Made by a program: the position numbers and the translations under genes. Below, piece by piece: positions 49,290 to 60,726 of a stretch of DNA of 64,000 bases. The notes beneath the pieces were generated by a model. It worked only from the letters and a program-made list of their open reading frames with translations, did no database searches and had not been told where the DNA came from. Numbering within the stretch: position 1 is the stretch's first letter; each line of letters starts with the position of its first letter. This DNA comes from Apostichopus japonicus. Taxonomy: Eukaryota; Echinodermata; Holothuroidea; Aspidochirotida; Stichopodidae. The DNA is taken from positions 13,500,678 through 13,564,677 of the forward strand of contig NC_092579.1 in the NCBI RefSeq assembly GCF_037975245.1, in the 5' to 3' direction.

Positions 49290-50730
49290 TGTGAAAAACT
49301 GTGGAACTAGTCGCGTACGGTATACATGGAGTTAGTTATCTGTATACTTTGTACATTGTGGTGTGTGCATACTATCAGATGTACGTTTATGTGTCCATGC
49401 TATTTTATTCTACTCGAGCGCCAACAAACAATTTGTAACTTGCGGCATTCGTACACTATACACTCCTTTGCAATATTTACATGTCGGTACAAAAAATGTA
49501 CAGGTGTCAGATAGTCTCAATTTACCCCAAAGATTCAATAGCTGATAATCGGGAGTTTTTATCGTATATTTAATTGAGGAATTTCTGCATTTCTTGCAAA
49601 TTTTACGCAATGGTTTAATGTTTACTTTGCAATTCTGTGAAGGGTCTCAGGGCAGTAACCAGGTCGGGCACATAGCCCAGTTCCGATTACTATCCCAACT
49701 ATACAAAAGGGACCTTCACCCACTAGATAACATAATACAGCGGAAGGTCCTTGTCATATGCGGTTGTAACCCTCCTTCCCTCCCCTCCCCCTCCTCCTCC
49801 ACCTCCCCGGAAGAAAAACTTGATATGCCATTAGTTTGCAAACATGCCAATTTTGAGGGGAAAATAAAGTTAATAATTAGGTGTTTGCTCTTTACAATTG
49901 AGGAAAGTGATAATTTATTGGCTAGGAAGTATGTAAATATATGTCGATGTACCAAGACATTCCTTTCAATGGAAGTTGCCTTTATCTCTAAAAGATGACT
50001 TTAGGTCGCCTAATCGTGATCACGACAGACCCCCCTCCAGTAAGTGCAGGAATATTGATTATACAGCTGTATATACTTTCAAGATGTTCACCTTTGTCCA
50101 TGACATTGTCTTATAAATTCTAATAATTTCAGACCGGGGAGGGGAGGGCTGTACACCCTTACACAAAACATTGCAAAACAGTTACGTTATTAGCATAATC
50201 TCGCATTGATACTTAGCTATAGCCATAAGTAGTCGTTCATTGTACTGTATATCCATATGTGTAATGTTTTATCAGTTTTCATTGCTAAGTGACCGAATGA
50301 AATGTAACCTTTGCCACTTTCACCCATTTTTTTTCTCACCAAAGGTGAAGATTTTGAAATTGAAACACTGTTAAATGCGATTTCCTGGCATCTGGCAATC
50401 ACGATAAGTACACAAAAAAAAATTTTTTATATTTTATGAAATCGCGTTTTATTATGCAGTGTGACCACTCTGCAATTTCGAAATAGGCTAGCCATTAATA
50501 ATGATCATGCATCCGTCAAAGTGGGCAACATCAGGAAAATCCGAGTGTATGCATATGACAATGCTTTAAAAATTAAACGTTCAAGTTAACTTGGATGATA
50601 TAATGCCCCTCCCCCCCCTTTTAGTTATAAACACAAGGGAAGGATCTTCGCTCGGTGATGATCCGGATCGAATGATGATTAAAAACTAATATGTTGTTCA
50701 CGTGTAGCCTACGCACATCTCTTCATTCGA
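49290..50730. other. Upstream of ATP5MF, no gene seen
   Basis: The ATP5MF promoter should lie here on the minus strand; I see no TATA box near 49290-49330. A 134-codon plus frame (49594-49998) starts at ATG but has no family resemblance and contains a CCTCCCC simple tract. Confidence 0.4.
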
Positions 50731-50736
50731 TTAAAG

Positions 50737-51132
50737 CAGGGTTGTCCAACCTACGGCCCGCGGGCCACAGTCCGGCCCGCCGCATAGTTGCGTCCGGCCC
50801 GCCAGAGATGCTCTACGGTGCGAAATGTTGGTGAGCAGATTTATTGATAACAATTTGAAGCTATATAATCAATCATTCGAACCTTCTAAGTCCAAAAAAC
50901 TGCATACAGGTCAGTTTGTGTGACACTCTCTCAGCGGAGGGGGGGGGGCTGAACTTTATTCATGTTTTATCAGGAAGGAAAATAAATCAGTGCGCTCCGC
51001 GCGCAGTGCTCATATCTTGTTGCCTTGGGCTTCGGGCAAAAATCGAAAAATCGAGCGTAGGGTTCATGCGGCCCCCTCCTTCATCATAATCATTCCATGC
51101 GGCCCTCCTCTGCAAAAGGTTGGACAACCCTG
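50737..51132. mobile_element. hAT-type MITE (CAGGGTTGTCCAAC family), 396 bp
   Basis: Termini CAGGGTTGTCCAACCT and AGGTTGGACAACCCTG are perfect 16-bp inverted repeats, resembling hAT (Charlie-like) ends. The 8-bp target duplication GATTAAAG lies at 50729-50736 and 51133-51140. The interior contains GGCCCGC-rich blocks and a G10 run; no transposase. It is inserted exactly at the left border of a TTAA-type MITE. Confidence 0.92.
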
Positions 51133-51138
51133 GATTAA

Positions 51139-51502
51139 AGGCATTGAAGACTCGCCCCAAACCGCGTGCGGACATCTGAAAAAGTTAACTTTCTGTTGCT
51201 CGTAAGTGACGTTTTGTTCGTGTCGCTACAAAATGCAGACAGTATTAAAACGTGATATCTTAATTGTTATCTTTAGCTGGACCTGAGATGTCCATCGCTG
51301 TATCGTTTGTATACTGTGTTGTGGGTATTGACCGTAGCTGTATGTACTGACTATTCACTAGTGTCTAATTACCAACGGTAGCAAGCTGTGCGTGTATTTT
51401 CTGGGATCGATGGTAGTGTTTAACACTTCTGTTACACCTCATTCGAAACTAGGTCAAATTACCGGCATTAGACGTTTCTTTTTGCGCGAGTCTTCACACC
51501 CT
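51139..51502 (+). mobile_element. TTAA-type MITE, copy 2, 364 bp
   Basis: Between TTAA at 51135-51138 and 51503-51506. Left end AGGCATTGAAGACTCGCC, right end GCGCGAGTCTTCACACCCT. The best complete copy of the family and a useful empty-site reference for the interrupted copy at 54897-57098. Confidence 0.9.
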
Positions 51503-52251
51503 TTAACCAGAATAGGCTCTTTCGATTGAACCTGCAGTTCTTAATTCTACGAACTAATTTTTGTAATTTGTACGATCGGCGATCGCGTCGTGCAACGAAG
51601 CAATGTGATAGACTTAATTGTACTACAAGGAATACAGGAACCATTGGGCGACACAGTTCGGAACATGGCTGTCAACAGTAATTTTCATGTAGCGTTTACG
51701 CTAACGGAGTATTTCGATCTTAATTGAATAATTAACCAATCATAATTTAGAATTCATTGTTCGACGAAGATCCCTCAGTACAGTGTTTTAATGGCCAATA
51801 GTCGAAGTTATATAGAACAGCGTCATAGAAGCCAGACTACATTTTACCTTTTTTTTTGGCGATCGCCCCTCTGCGCCCCCACTGGACCCACGCCTGCTAC
51901 TGTACCATTTACTGTCTAGTACTTTTTCGGTGGTTGTTTCGGTGGTAGGGGGGGGGCGGGTGGTTCTCCAAAATCCAGATGGGCATCAACCTCAGCGACA
52001 CCATGGGCCCCACCTCTCTTTCCTTTATAAAGTTCTGGATCCGCCCCTAAAATCAGCCATAAATGCTCTTTGACTTCGATACAGAGCATACATATTTAAC
52101 ACCACATGTCCTAAAAGAAATTGCAATGTATGGATTTAAACATGTAATTAAGTTGGATCGAGGCCAAAGAAAGGTCGTTCTTCTAAATATTCAATACTAT
52201 TGCTTATATTATGCTGCCGGTGTGTAATTAGCTATAGAATAAGTACAACCA

Positions 52252-52278
52252 GGGAGTTGTTATGGAACGACTCCCTGG
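52252..52278. repeat. CAGGGAG palindrome, third copy
   Basis: CAGGGAGTTGTTATGGAACGACTCCCTG, i.e. the same core as 18405 and 20905 with one arm mismatch; GTACA occurs on both flanks. Confidence 0.85.
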
Positions 52279-52279
52279 T

Positions 52280-53300
52280 ACACAGGGGCGGGATTTGAGT
52301 TGTGAAAGTGGGGGGGGGGGCAAACCTGCCGGCAAGACTATCTAAGCGGAGCGCCACCATCGGTTGGCGCGGAGCGTACAAGAAATTTTTGGGCTTTACA
52401 AACCCTCCAGATGGCCGGAAACGGCACTTCCCGAGTGCTCTAAGCTGCATGTACCCATCCTTGAAATATAGATCTCATGTCTGCAATTGTATCTATATAG
52501 ATAGTTAATTATCGTTTAAAAATTTGAAGAGGATTGATAGTAGAACATATGGTCAGATGGTGATGTACAACTTTTGTTATACGTCACTATCTAAGCGGAG
52601 CGCCATCATCGGTTGGCAAGGAGCGTCGAAATTTCGATGAAAGGTACCCTTAGATCGGTAAAATTAACACCCATATAGGCTTTAAATTGCATCTAAACAA
52701 TTAATGAACTTATGTTAATTTAGGGAGGACGGATAGAAGAACTTATATGGTAATGTACAACTGAAGCTTATACGTCACTATTTATGCGGTGCACCACCAT
52801 CAGTTGGCGCGGCGTATCGAAATTTAAGCAAAAAGGAAATCCTAGATCAGCAAAAATGACACCTCTGGTCAGTGGCGTAGGAAGGTACTTTTGAGTGGGG
52901 GGGCTGAAGACTGATGGCCGGCCTGGGGGAGGGGTCTAAGGGGAGGCGGTGTCCCCCTCCCCTTTGGAATTTTTTGCATTTCCAGGTGGCCTCAGATGCA
53001 ATTTGGTGCAATATAGCACACTTCAACACCCACTCCATTTTGTAAACTTAATTTTGTATTTTCACCTGGCCTTAGATGCAATTTGGTGCTCAAAATGAGA
53101 TTTTTTTTCTCATTTGGAAATGAAAAAGGGGTTTTCTGACTTGCGGAGCGGGGGGGCGGAATGATACTTCCGCCCCTCCACATTTTTCACTGGGGGGGCT
53201 GGCGCCCCCCCCAGCCCTCCCGGTTCCTACGCCCTTGCCTCTGGTAACAATAAATCGCATCTAGACAGTTCTTTCCCCCTAAAATTATTAGTTTATTGTG
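52280..53300 (+). mobile_element. Cluster of GCGCCACC-hairpin MITE units
   Basis: Three successive units start ACTATCTAAGCGGAGCGCC (52338), ACTATCTAAGCGGAGCGCC (52587) and ACTATTTATGCGGTGCACC (52777). Each then has GGTTGGC(G/A) and, 150-190 bp later, AA.TTATACGTC; i.e. internal tandem units of about 250 and 190 bp. The third unit is interrupted by the element at 52870-53237. The outer termini are unclear. Confidence 0.75.
52870..53237. mobile_element. hAT-type MITE (CAGTGGCGTAGGAA family), 368 bp
   Basis: Starts CAGTGGCGTAGGAAGG and ends GGTTCCTACGCCCTTG (12 of 14 bases match in inverse). Flanked by CCTCTGGT at 52862-52869 and 53238-53245, a perfect 8-bp duplication. Truncated relative at 35953. 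Noncoding. Confidence 0.9.
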
Positions 53301-53899
53301 CATTGGACCGATCAAGAATATGTTCAGCACCACTTCGAAATTCTCCCCGCGGTCCCCACTTTGCCATTGCCATTGCATATTGTTGAATGACACGGGGGGG
53401 GGGGGTGTCATGTGTCAGTTTATGAATTTAATTATTGATATACCCAATATGCAAATCTGGCTGTCGTAAATCGTTCTCTGGATTTAGTTATTCAACACAT
53501 TCAGTAGAGCAGCAACGTTGAAAATCAATTCCTGAAGCTAGCACTGTAGCACATGCCGCGGAATCATCACATGCAGAATTGAATCGCTAGTGTGTTAGCT
53601 CCAGGATTCGTAACCTGTGCTGCGAACCATGTGCTAGCTCCAGCTCCAGTTATTCTGCATGCTACATGTTACGATGTAAAACACAAATTCGAATTAGATT
53701 CGAAACAAATAGTCCTATTTGATAGAGCTGTTGTGGGGGAATAATTTCGATTAGGGTTGTGCACATTTGTCTGCAAAAACGACAAAAAAGTGAACTAAGG
53801 TCTGGGAAAAAGTGGGGGCAAATGCCCCCTCTTGCCCCCCCCCCCCCACCCCGTAATCCCGCCCATGCTGTTACATCTACTTTGATTGATATACGCGCC

Positions 53900-54259
53900 C
53901 GGCATTGAAGACTCGCCACAAACAGCGTGCGGCCATCTGAAAAAGTTAACTTTCTGTTGTTTGCAAGTGACGTTTTGTTCGTGTCGCTACAAAATGCAGA
54001 CAGTAATGAAACGTGATACCTTGTTATCTTTAGCTGGACCTGAGATGTCCATCGCTGTATCGTTTGTATACTGTGCTGTGGGTATTGACCGCAGCAGTAT
54101 GTACTGTCTTTACACTAATGTATAATTACCGACGGTAGCAAGCTGTGTGTGTATTTTCTGGGATCGATGGTGGTGTTTAACACTTCTGTTACACCTCATT
54201 CGAAACTAGGTCAGATTACCGGCAACAAACGTTTCTTTGTGCGCGAGTCTTCACTCCCT
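53900..54259 (+). mobile_element. TTAA-type MITE, copy 3
   Basis: Starts GGCATTGAAGACTCGCC (left TTAA lost) and ends GCGCGAGTCTTCACTCCCT before TTAA at 54260. Shares its interior with copies at 51139 and 32818. Confidence 0.85.
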
Positions 54260-54896
54260 TTAAAGTTGTATCCATCCTTTGGTATATGCAGATGTAAAAT
54301 TTCCCCGTCATCTCTTAACTGATAATAATTACTTCTTTGCTTTCCATCGTCGATAGCATCATTGTAGCTCGGTATTGCACATTTTACACGAGTGTGCATG
54401 TGTCGTTGTTTCCGGGAATACGTGTGTGCGCATGCGCGATTATCAGCGTCACGTTGACATGAATATGTAATTATCACAGCCAATCAGATTGTTGCAGAAG
54501 TTTTTCAGCTGACAAATGTGGCTTAAACGTTGCAACTCGAGAAAATTGACCGTTTTTAGATACAGAATTAACTGATTTCGAAGAGATAACAAATACCAGG
54601 AGTCGCGAAAATAGTGTCAGAAGCATAAAGCTGTAAATTATGGGTAAATTAAAACGTTAATGTGTCTTTTTTCCTGCATCGTTCACTACTTGAGAATGTT
54701 TACTTATTTTAGTGTGGACTTTTGTAGCCTGCTCTCAATCCCATCTGGATTATTCACAATACGCATATATCTTTCGCCTTTTACTAAAGATTTCCGTGTG
54801 GAGTATCATCATTAGATAATCTCAATTTTTCACACCCTCTGAAAAGAGGGAAAGCATATCACACTCAAGTGAACGTAAAAAATACTGAATTCCTTA

Positions 54897-57098
54897 GAGG
54901 CATTGAACTTTGAAGACTCGCCCCGTGTTCGTACTTATGGCAAGCCGTTTTAACATTTACCTCTCTATTCTACTTAAGTAGAATTAATTCCACTTAAGTA
55001 GAATACAATTAAGCTTAAGTAAAATGAATTGCACTTAAGTAGAATTGCATTTTACTTAAGCTTAATTGTATTCCACTTAAGTGGAATTCATATTAGCTTA
55101 AGTTCAAACGGTTTTTGTCTACATCGTATTTTACTTAAGTAAAATACAATTCTACTTAAGTAAAATACAATTCTGCTTAAGTAAAATTCAATTCTACTTA
55201 AGTAAAATGCAATTCTGCTTAAGTAAAATTCAATTCTACTTAAGTAAAATGCTATTCTACTTAAGCAAAATGGCTTTTCAATTTCACTTAAGCTAAATTG
55301 CATTTTACTTAAGTGAAATAGAATTACGCTTAAGTGAAATGTGATTGGTCAATCTATTTCACTTAAGTAAAATGCAATTTAGCTTAAGTAAAATGTGATT
55401 GGTCAATCAGTATATGCTACTCATTGCGTCACTGTACTTGCCGCGAAGTCCGACTCTGTATACTATTTTAGGTACCTCACCACGTGTTCATCCGCTCAAT
55501 AGGTTTACCATTGTCAGAAAAGAGGTAAAAGTACCTAACGTAAAGCTTCCTAAAGCATGTTATCATTTACTGTCATCGTTTTTTCTGCCTTTATATGAAA
55601 GAGCATAATTTTAAGTACAGATGGTGTGAAAATAGGGAGGATCGAAGGTGATATAAACCATTTTAAAAATCTTTGGTTAAATGTTGATATTACTCCGAAC
55701 GAGCATATGGAAGGGTTCAGTGTGATAAACTTGCTCCTCTTCTAGCTCATAATCTAAACGGTCATGATATGGAAGTTTGCAAATGCCATGATAGGCCACT
55801 AGAACACAGCTATCATGTGGTGGGTAGGATATACCAGATGAAAACTTCTATCTATGCTTTGGCAGGTCTTGAAAGTGATGAGTTTAGTGAGTAAGTCAAT
55901 GGAACAATTAATTGTGATGCGAGACCTATAGAGTTACGTTCAAGACGTACTAGTTACGTAACCATTTGCGGCCATTCCCCCATTCTGCGATACTTATCCA
56001 GCTTTCGTTGTGTATATACGAACATAACACCATACTTAGCAAATGAAGCAAAGCTTTGTTTATCACTGAGTCTGAACGTTAGACATTTGGTAAATGCAGC
56101 CAGCCAAGGGAACGACTACAACACGACATACCACCAATCAGTGGTACTAGTAGTAGAAGTATCACAAGGCATGGTACCATGCATGTAAACATTGCCCCCA
56201 GACCAACCACACGAGGTAAATGATATAACGGCTTGCCATATCCTTCATTTCCACTTAAGCTAAATTGTATTTTACTTAAGTAGAATTGAATTTTACTTAA
56301 GTAAAATGCAATTGTATTCTACTTAAGTAAAATACAATTCTACTTAAGTAGAATACAATTTAGCTTAAGTTAAATTCAATTTCACTTAAGCTTAATTGTA
56401 TTCTACTTAAGTAAAATACAATTTTACTTAAGTAAAATGCATTTAGCTTAAGTGAAAAAGAATGACACTTTTACTTAAGCTAAATTAAATTTTACTTAAG
56501 TAGAATTGTATTTTACTTAAGTAGAATACAATTAAGCTTAAGTGAAATTGAATTTAACTTAAGCTTAAAAGAAAGTGGTAATTTTACTTAAGTGGAATAC
56601 AATTAAACTTAAGTAAAATGCAATTCTACTTAAGTGCAATTCATTTTACTTAAGCTTAATTGTATTCTACTTAAGTGCAATTCATTTCACTTAAGCTTAA
56701 TTGTATTCTACTTAAGTGGAATTAATTCTACTTAAGTAGAATAGAGAGGTAAATGTTAAAACGGCTTGCCATACGTACTCCTGAAAGAGTTAACTTTCTG
56801 TTGTTCGTAAGTGACGTTTTGTTCGTGTCGCTACAAAATGCAGACAGTATTGAAACGTGATACCTTAATTGTTATCTTAAGCTGGACCTGAGATGTCCAT
56901 CGCCGTATCGTTTGTATACTGTGTTGTGGGTATTGACCGTAGCTGTATGTACACTAGTGTCTAATTACCGACGATAGCAAGCTGTGTGTGTATTTTCTGG
57001 GATCGATGGTGGTGTTTAACACTTCTGTTACACCTCATTCGAAACTAGGTCAGATTACCGGCATTAGACGTTTCTTTTTGCGGCAGTCTTCACACCAT
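54897..57098 (+). mobile_element. TTAA-type MITE, copy 4, interrupted by the CTTAAG element
   Basis: The left part (54897-54935) carries AGGCATTGAA and GAAGACTCGCCCCGTGTTCG. The right part (56774-57098) carries GTTAACTTTCTGTTGTTCGT through CAGTCTTCACACCATTTAAA. Together these correspond to the ~360-bp MITE of copies 2 and 3, with 1,838 bp inserted. The left flank reads TTAG in place of TTAA. Confidence 0.85.
54936..56773. mobile_element. 1.84-kb palindrome-array element ('CTTAAG element')
   Basis: The termini TATGGCAAGCCG...CGGCTTGCCATA are inverted copies. Comparing by eye, the first 84 bp of the left end equal the reverse complement of the last 84 bp without mismatch, and similarity goes further in. 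Direct repeat CGTACT flanks it (54930-54935 and 56774-56779). Both arms (54968-55400 and 56249-56750) consist of ATTCTACTTAAGTAGAAT-like palindromes, 19 CTTAAG in the first and 23 in the second, mostly 20-21 bp apart. The middle (55420-56210) is ordinary-looking DNA with only short frames, so I see no transposase. A 28-bp second copy of the right terminus lies at 56213-56240, at the inner edge of the right arm. The superfamily is unknown; a 6-bp duplication fits few groups (for example IS3EU or Dada-like). Confidence 0.9.
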
Positions 57099-57099
57099 T

Positions 57100-58310
57100 T
57101 AAAGGTCTACTGTATATACCCCAAATATAGCACGCTATCATGGAAAAGTTTCTTGAGATTACGTAATCGACCTGCCTTGGTCGTAAAATGACCTCTTTTT
57201 ACCAATTAGTCCGCAACGCCTGCCACATATTTTTTTCTTGTATGAGGGCCTTTGTGTGAAAGCTGTATGATTAACTACAATGTAGACAAGAACATATTTC
57301 CACACCGTGTTTACACAACGAACGTAATCATGTAAATCAAAGCTATGCAGGCTAATCTTAGATCCTGAGGTGGATTTACGATCGTGGCAGGTCGCTTACG
57401 TAATCACAAAACTTTCCTAGCTATAGCGTATACTATAATTGGAGCCAATACAGCATATCTTTAAGGATCATCCATCAAAAGATAGTATGAATGAAAGTGA
57501 TAATGAATACTTTCTGAACTGATTTGTATACGGTCCATATCAATAGACCTAGCTAATATGTAAACATTTATTATAATGTTTATATAGTCATCTTTTTAGA
57601 TTGTCTATATGAAAATCGAAGCAATTACATTTGTGTAAGACGTCACTTTCGTTCATTTTGATTAAAACAATAGCCGACCTCATGTAATGAAATGTAATGA
57701 AATGAAGAACTGGCAGTGTTTATATCGCATTTATTATTAATTTTTTGAGGGACCAGAGAACAGGAAAATGGAAGCAGGAGATGTGAAAGCTATGACGCGA
57801 TCCCTCGTTCTCTCTAACTCACCCCTCCTCCCCTCCCCCGCCCCTTCACCTCACTCTACTTATTAGCCTACAAAACGAATACTACACGTCGAGTGATATG
57901 CACAAGTTTTCACCATGTACGAATATTAAATTGTTGAAGATACTGTAAGAAATCACAATCTTATAACGTTGCCAGCGATAACTGACGTTCTCTGTAAGCT
58001 TTAATTATTTCCTGGAAACTTCTCAGTGAGTAACACATGTATTAACGTTCAAAGTGACCCACATTTCACCTTCCTTCCTCGAAATCACTCATGTCTATCA
58101 CTATATACTCTGATAAGTAATGCAGATAATAGCAGCCGCGATTGACCCATACGATACGGTGTTCTGTAAGTAACGTTGATAAAATATTTGTTCAGTGCAT
58201 TGTGTAAAACGATAACGTATATGTATTGTAAGGCGGGTATATCTTGCGTAGGATTTCACAGGTGGGATATAGGGGGCAAATTTCGAAATTTTAGACAAAT
58301 GCCGAATGTT
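57100..58310. other. Intergenic, nothing recognised
   Basis: Unique-looking AT-rich DNA. No reading frame above 76 codons, no repeat family detected and no RNA gene seen. Confidence 0.5.
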
Positions 58311-58314
58311 TGTT

Positions 58315-58620
58315 CCGAGTTTAGGATTCACAAAATGATTTCGAGTTGGTTAGTATCATGTTTGATCTCTAGGGTAAGGCAGACGTCACTAAAACATAAC
58401 TATAGTATTGAAGTTCCATACAGGTGAAAAACGCCTACAGTGGAATTACGACCTTCCTAACCGGATTCGAACCTCTGGGCATGCGGTCGGCGTCCATAGC
58501 CTAGTGGTTAGGGTGTCCGCATGGAAAGCGGGAGGCCTGGGTTCGAATCCCTGTGGAGACTGGAAGTTTTCCACTTGAAGTTTTGGATTTTCCAACTCAC
58601 TACGATTTCATCGATATAAA
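58315..58620 (+). mobile_element. tRNA-like SINE, copy D
   Basis: Body as in copies A-C, then a tRNA-like module at 58490-58560: box A TAGCCTAGTGGTTAGGG, anticodon stem TCCGC/GCGGG, loop ATGGAAA, box B GGGTTCGAATCCC, acceptor halves GCGTCCA and TGGAGAC. A TTTT run follows at 58568. It then passes into ATCGATATAAATATATA simple sequence. Confidence 0.8.
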
Positions 58621-58673
58621 TATATATCGATATAAATATATATATATATCGATATATGTAATTGAAAATCGTA

Positions 58674-58724
<51 letters not shown>

Positions 58725-58782
58725 TATATATAAAGATATGTGTGGTATTATAACAATAATGCCTCTTCTAAGCATCTGTAGT

Positions 58783-58821
<39 letters not shown>
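58616..58821. repeat. ATCGATATA and (TA)n microsatellites
   Basis: Two TA arrays (58676-58733 and 58784-58821). The segment between them (AAAGATATGTGTGGTATTAT, AGCATCTGTAGTTATG) is duplicated at 60986-61043. Confidence 0.9.
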
Positions 58822-58824
<3 letters not shown>

Positions 58825-59000
58825 GCGCGTATCCAGGATTTTCAAACCCGGGGGGCGCGAATTACTATCTAAGCGGAGCGCCACCATCGGTTGGCGCGCA
58901 GCGTACAAGAAAATTTCTTGTTTTGAAACCCCCCCAGATCACCGGAAACGGCACTTCTCGGGCTTGAAATGACCAACCAGATGTACACTTTTTGCCTGAG
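58822..59000 (+). mobile_element. CAGGCGCGTA-family MITE, right end unclear
   Basis: Starts CAGGCGCGTATCCAGG directly after a TA array, then a G-run and the ATCTAAGCGGAGCGCCACC / GGTTGGCGC hairpin, as in the 273-bp element at 29500. The far terminus cannot be identified. Confidence 0.75.
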
Positions 59001-59511
59001 AACCAGGTATTTCCTAATAGTTTTTTTTTTCCATCCATAACCTTTTTGAAGTTTGTCAACCCGGCACACATCATGTTCGACCTGATGGCATCTCCTGTGG
59101 GTCTTTGCTTTTGTAGGTGATTCTACGTCGCGGCCCACAATACCCGTCAGCCCCACTTTTCAAGGTTTTAAGCCCCATATTTGTTCCGAATTTGAAAATT
59201 CACATTTCTCGTGAATAAACTCACTTCAAAACATACCCATAATGTTGTACAAAATTTCATCTATGGACAACCAATATAGAAAAACTTCCTTGAACCCCTA
59301 ACAGACCGGTCAAAATTGCACGAGTAGAGGGAAGTGTGATGCAGAATGTTGGTCATAAATTGTCGAAAATTCAGACACAGTTACTTTATTGGTGTACAAA
59401 CATTAAAACCTCTTATAACGGCTATTATAAAACTTGGTTGAAGGAAATGAAAAAATAGCAGATATTTCCTTCAACCGAACACTACACACATAGGCGTAGG
59501 AGGCGCGGCGG

Positions 59512-59887
59512 CAGTGGCGGAGCTAGGGGTATTGGTCAGGAGTGGCGAGAATGGTCTGTAGGAGCGCTTTCGACACTATCTAAGCGGAGCGCCACCACTG
59601 GTTGGCGCGTAGCGTACAGAAAATTTTTGAATAAAGATACTCCCTAGATCGCCGGAAATGACCCTTTCCGGGCCTGGCTAATTTGCAGATAAACGAAGAA
59701 TAAGGTGTCATCGCCAAATTACACCAACAAAATGTCAATAAGTAGATGAGAGCGCAATAAAAAAGTCAATAATCACGAATAAGTAAAAAGTGGTAAAGAG
59801 CTGAAAAAGGCGCCAGCAGTCCATTTGAGTCCGTCAGGGGGGCACCCACCGCCCCCCCCCCGCGACCGTATGGACGCTCCGCCACTG
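59512..59887. mobile_element. hAT-type MITE (CAGTGGCGGAGC family), 376 bp
   Basis: Starts CAGTGGCGGAGC and ends GCTCCGCCACTG, a perfect 12-bp inverted pair. Flanked by CGCGGCGG at 59504-59511 and 59888-59895. The interior holds the GCGCCACC..GGTTGGCGCG hairpin unit. Noncoding. Confidence 0.93.
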
Positions 59888-60243
59888 CGCGGCGGGGTTG
59901 CAGCCCCTAATTCGCCATTACTAATGTAAAAGAGAGTTTTGACATAATTGGACCTCCATGCTTTTTATACATCTACATGAGACATGTCGTTGTTTACATT
60001 AGCATCCCGCGAAATACTGCGCAATTTGAACGGACCGTACGGTACATGATGGCATGCGATGTAATAACCGATGCTTGCTTATATGATATTGACATGAACA
60101 TGCTGAACGCGCGCTTTGCGCGCGAAAATTTTTGGTTATTTTTTCAGGCAAGTCGGACAGTTTTGAGGCTTTTCATCCTGGAACGCCATTTTCATGCTCA
60201 CTGATATGATGTGATATCTGCTGTTTGCGTTACAAATTCGAAC

Positions 60244-60495
60244 AGGCGCGTAGCGAGGAATTTGCCAAGGGAGGGGCGAAGCCTGTAGGCAAATTATCTA
60301 AGCGTAGCGCCACCATAGGTTGGCGCGAAGCGTACAAGCAAATTTTGGCCGAAAATGTCTCCCAGATCGCTGAAAATGACACTTCCCAGGCCTTGTAAGT
60401 TGCCTCTAAGCACTTTCTATTTTGAAATTACTTAGCGATATCATTTAAAAAATGCTGAATGGGGGGGGGCGGGCGGTCGTCCCCATCCCAAAGTG
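60244..60495 (+). mobile_element. CAGGCGCGTA-family MITE, 3' truncated
   Basis: CAGGCGCGTAGCGAGGAATT, GCCAAGGGAGGGGCGAA and the CTAAGCGTAGCGCCACC hairpin closely follow the element at 29500. The right terminal repeat is not visible after the G-run near 60470. Confidence 0.8.
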
Positions 60496-60726
60496 CGTCA
60501 TGTTCCCCGACGACACGGTCGAGTTCGAGACCAGCCACAGTTGGTTTCATAGCACAATTCTACACACGCGTTATGATAGACCATATATAGTACATATATA
60601 GATCATTAGTGAGAGAGGAAAATGGAAACGTCAAAAAATGGAGTTGTCGGTGTAAGGGGTAGGGTGAGTCACACTTTTACGAAATCATTGATCCGTCACT
60701 GGCTACCCTTCAGCGCTGTAATGATG

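Noticed and set aside
49594-49998. 134-codon reading frame upstream of ATP5MF
   Set aside because: Low-complexity Pro/Ser stretch, no domain or family resemblance, no supporting signals.
54968-55400. CTTAAG arrays as a CRISPR or simple microsatellite
   Set aside because: Spacing sequence is part of each palindrome, not unique spacer, and the block is bounded by transposon-like inverted ends.
58490-58560. Functional tRNA gene
   Set aside because: The module is always embedded in the same SINE body, anticodons vary, and the acceptor stem has a mismatch in every copy.
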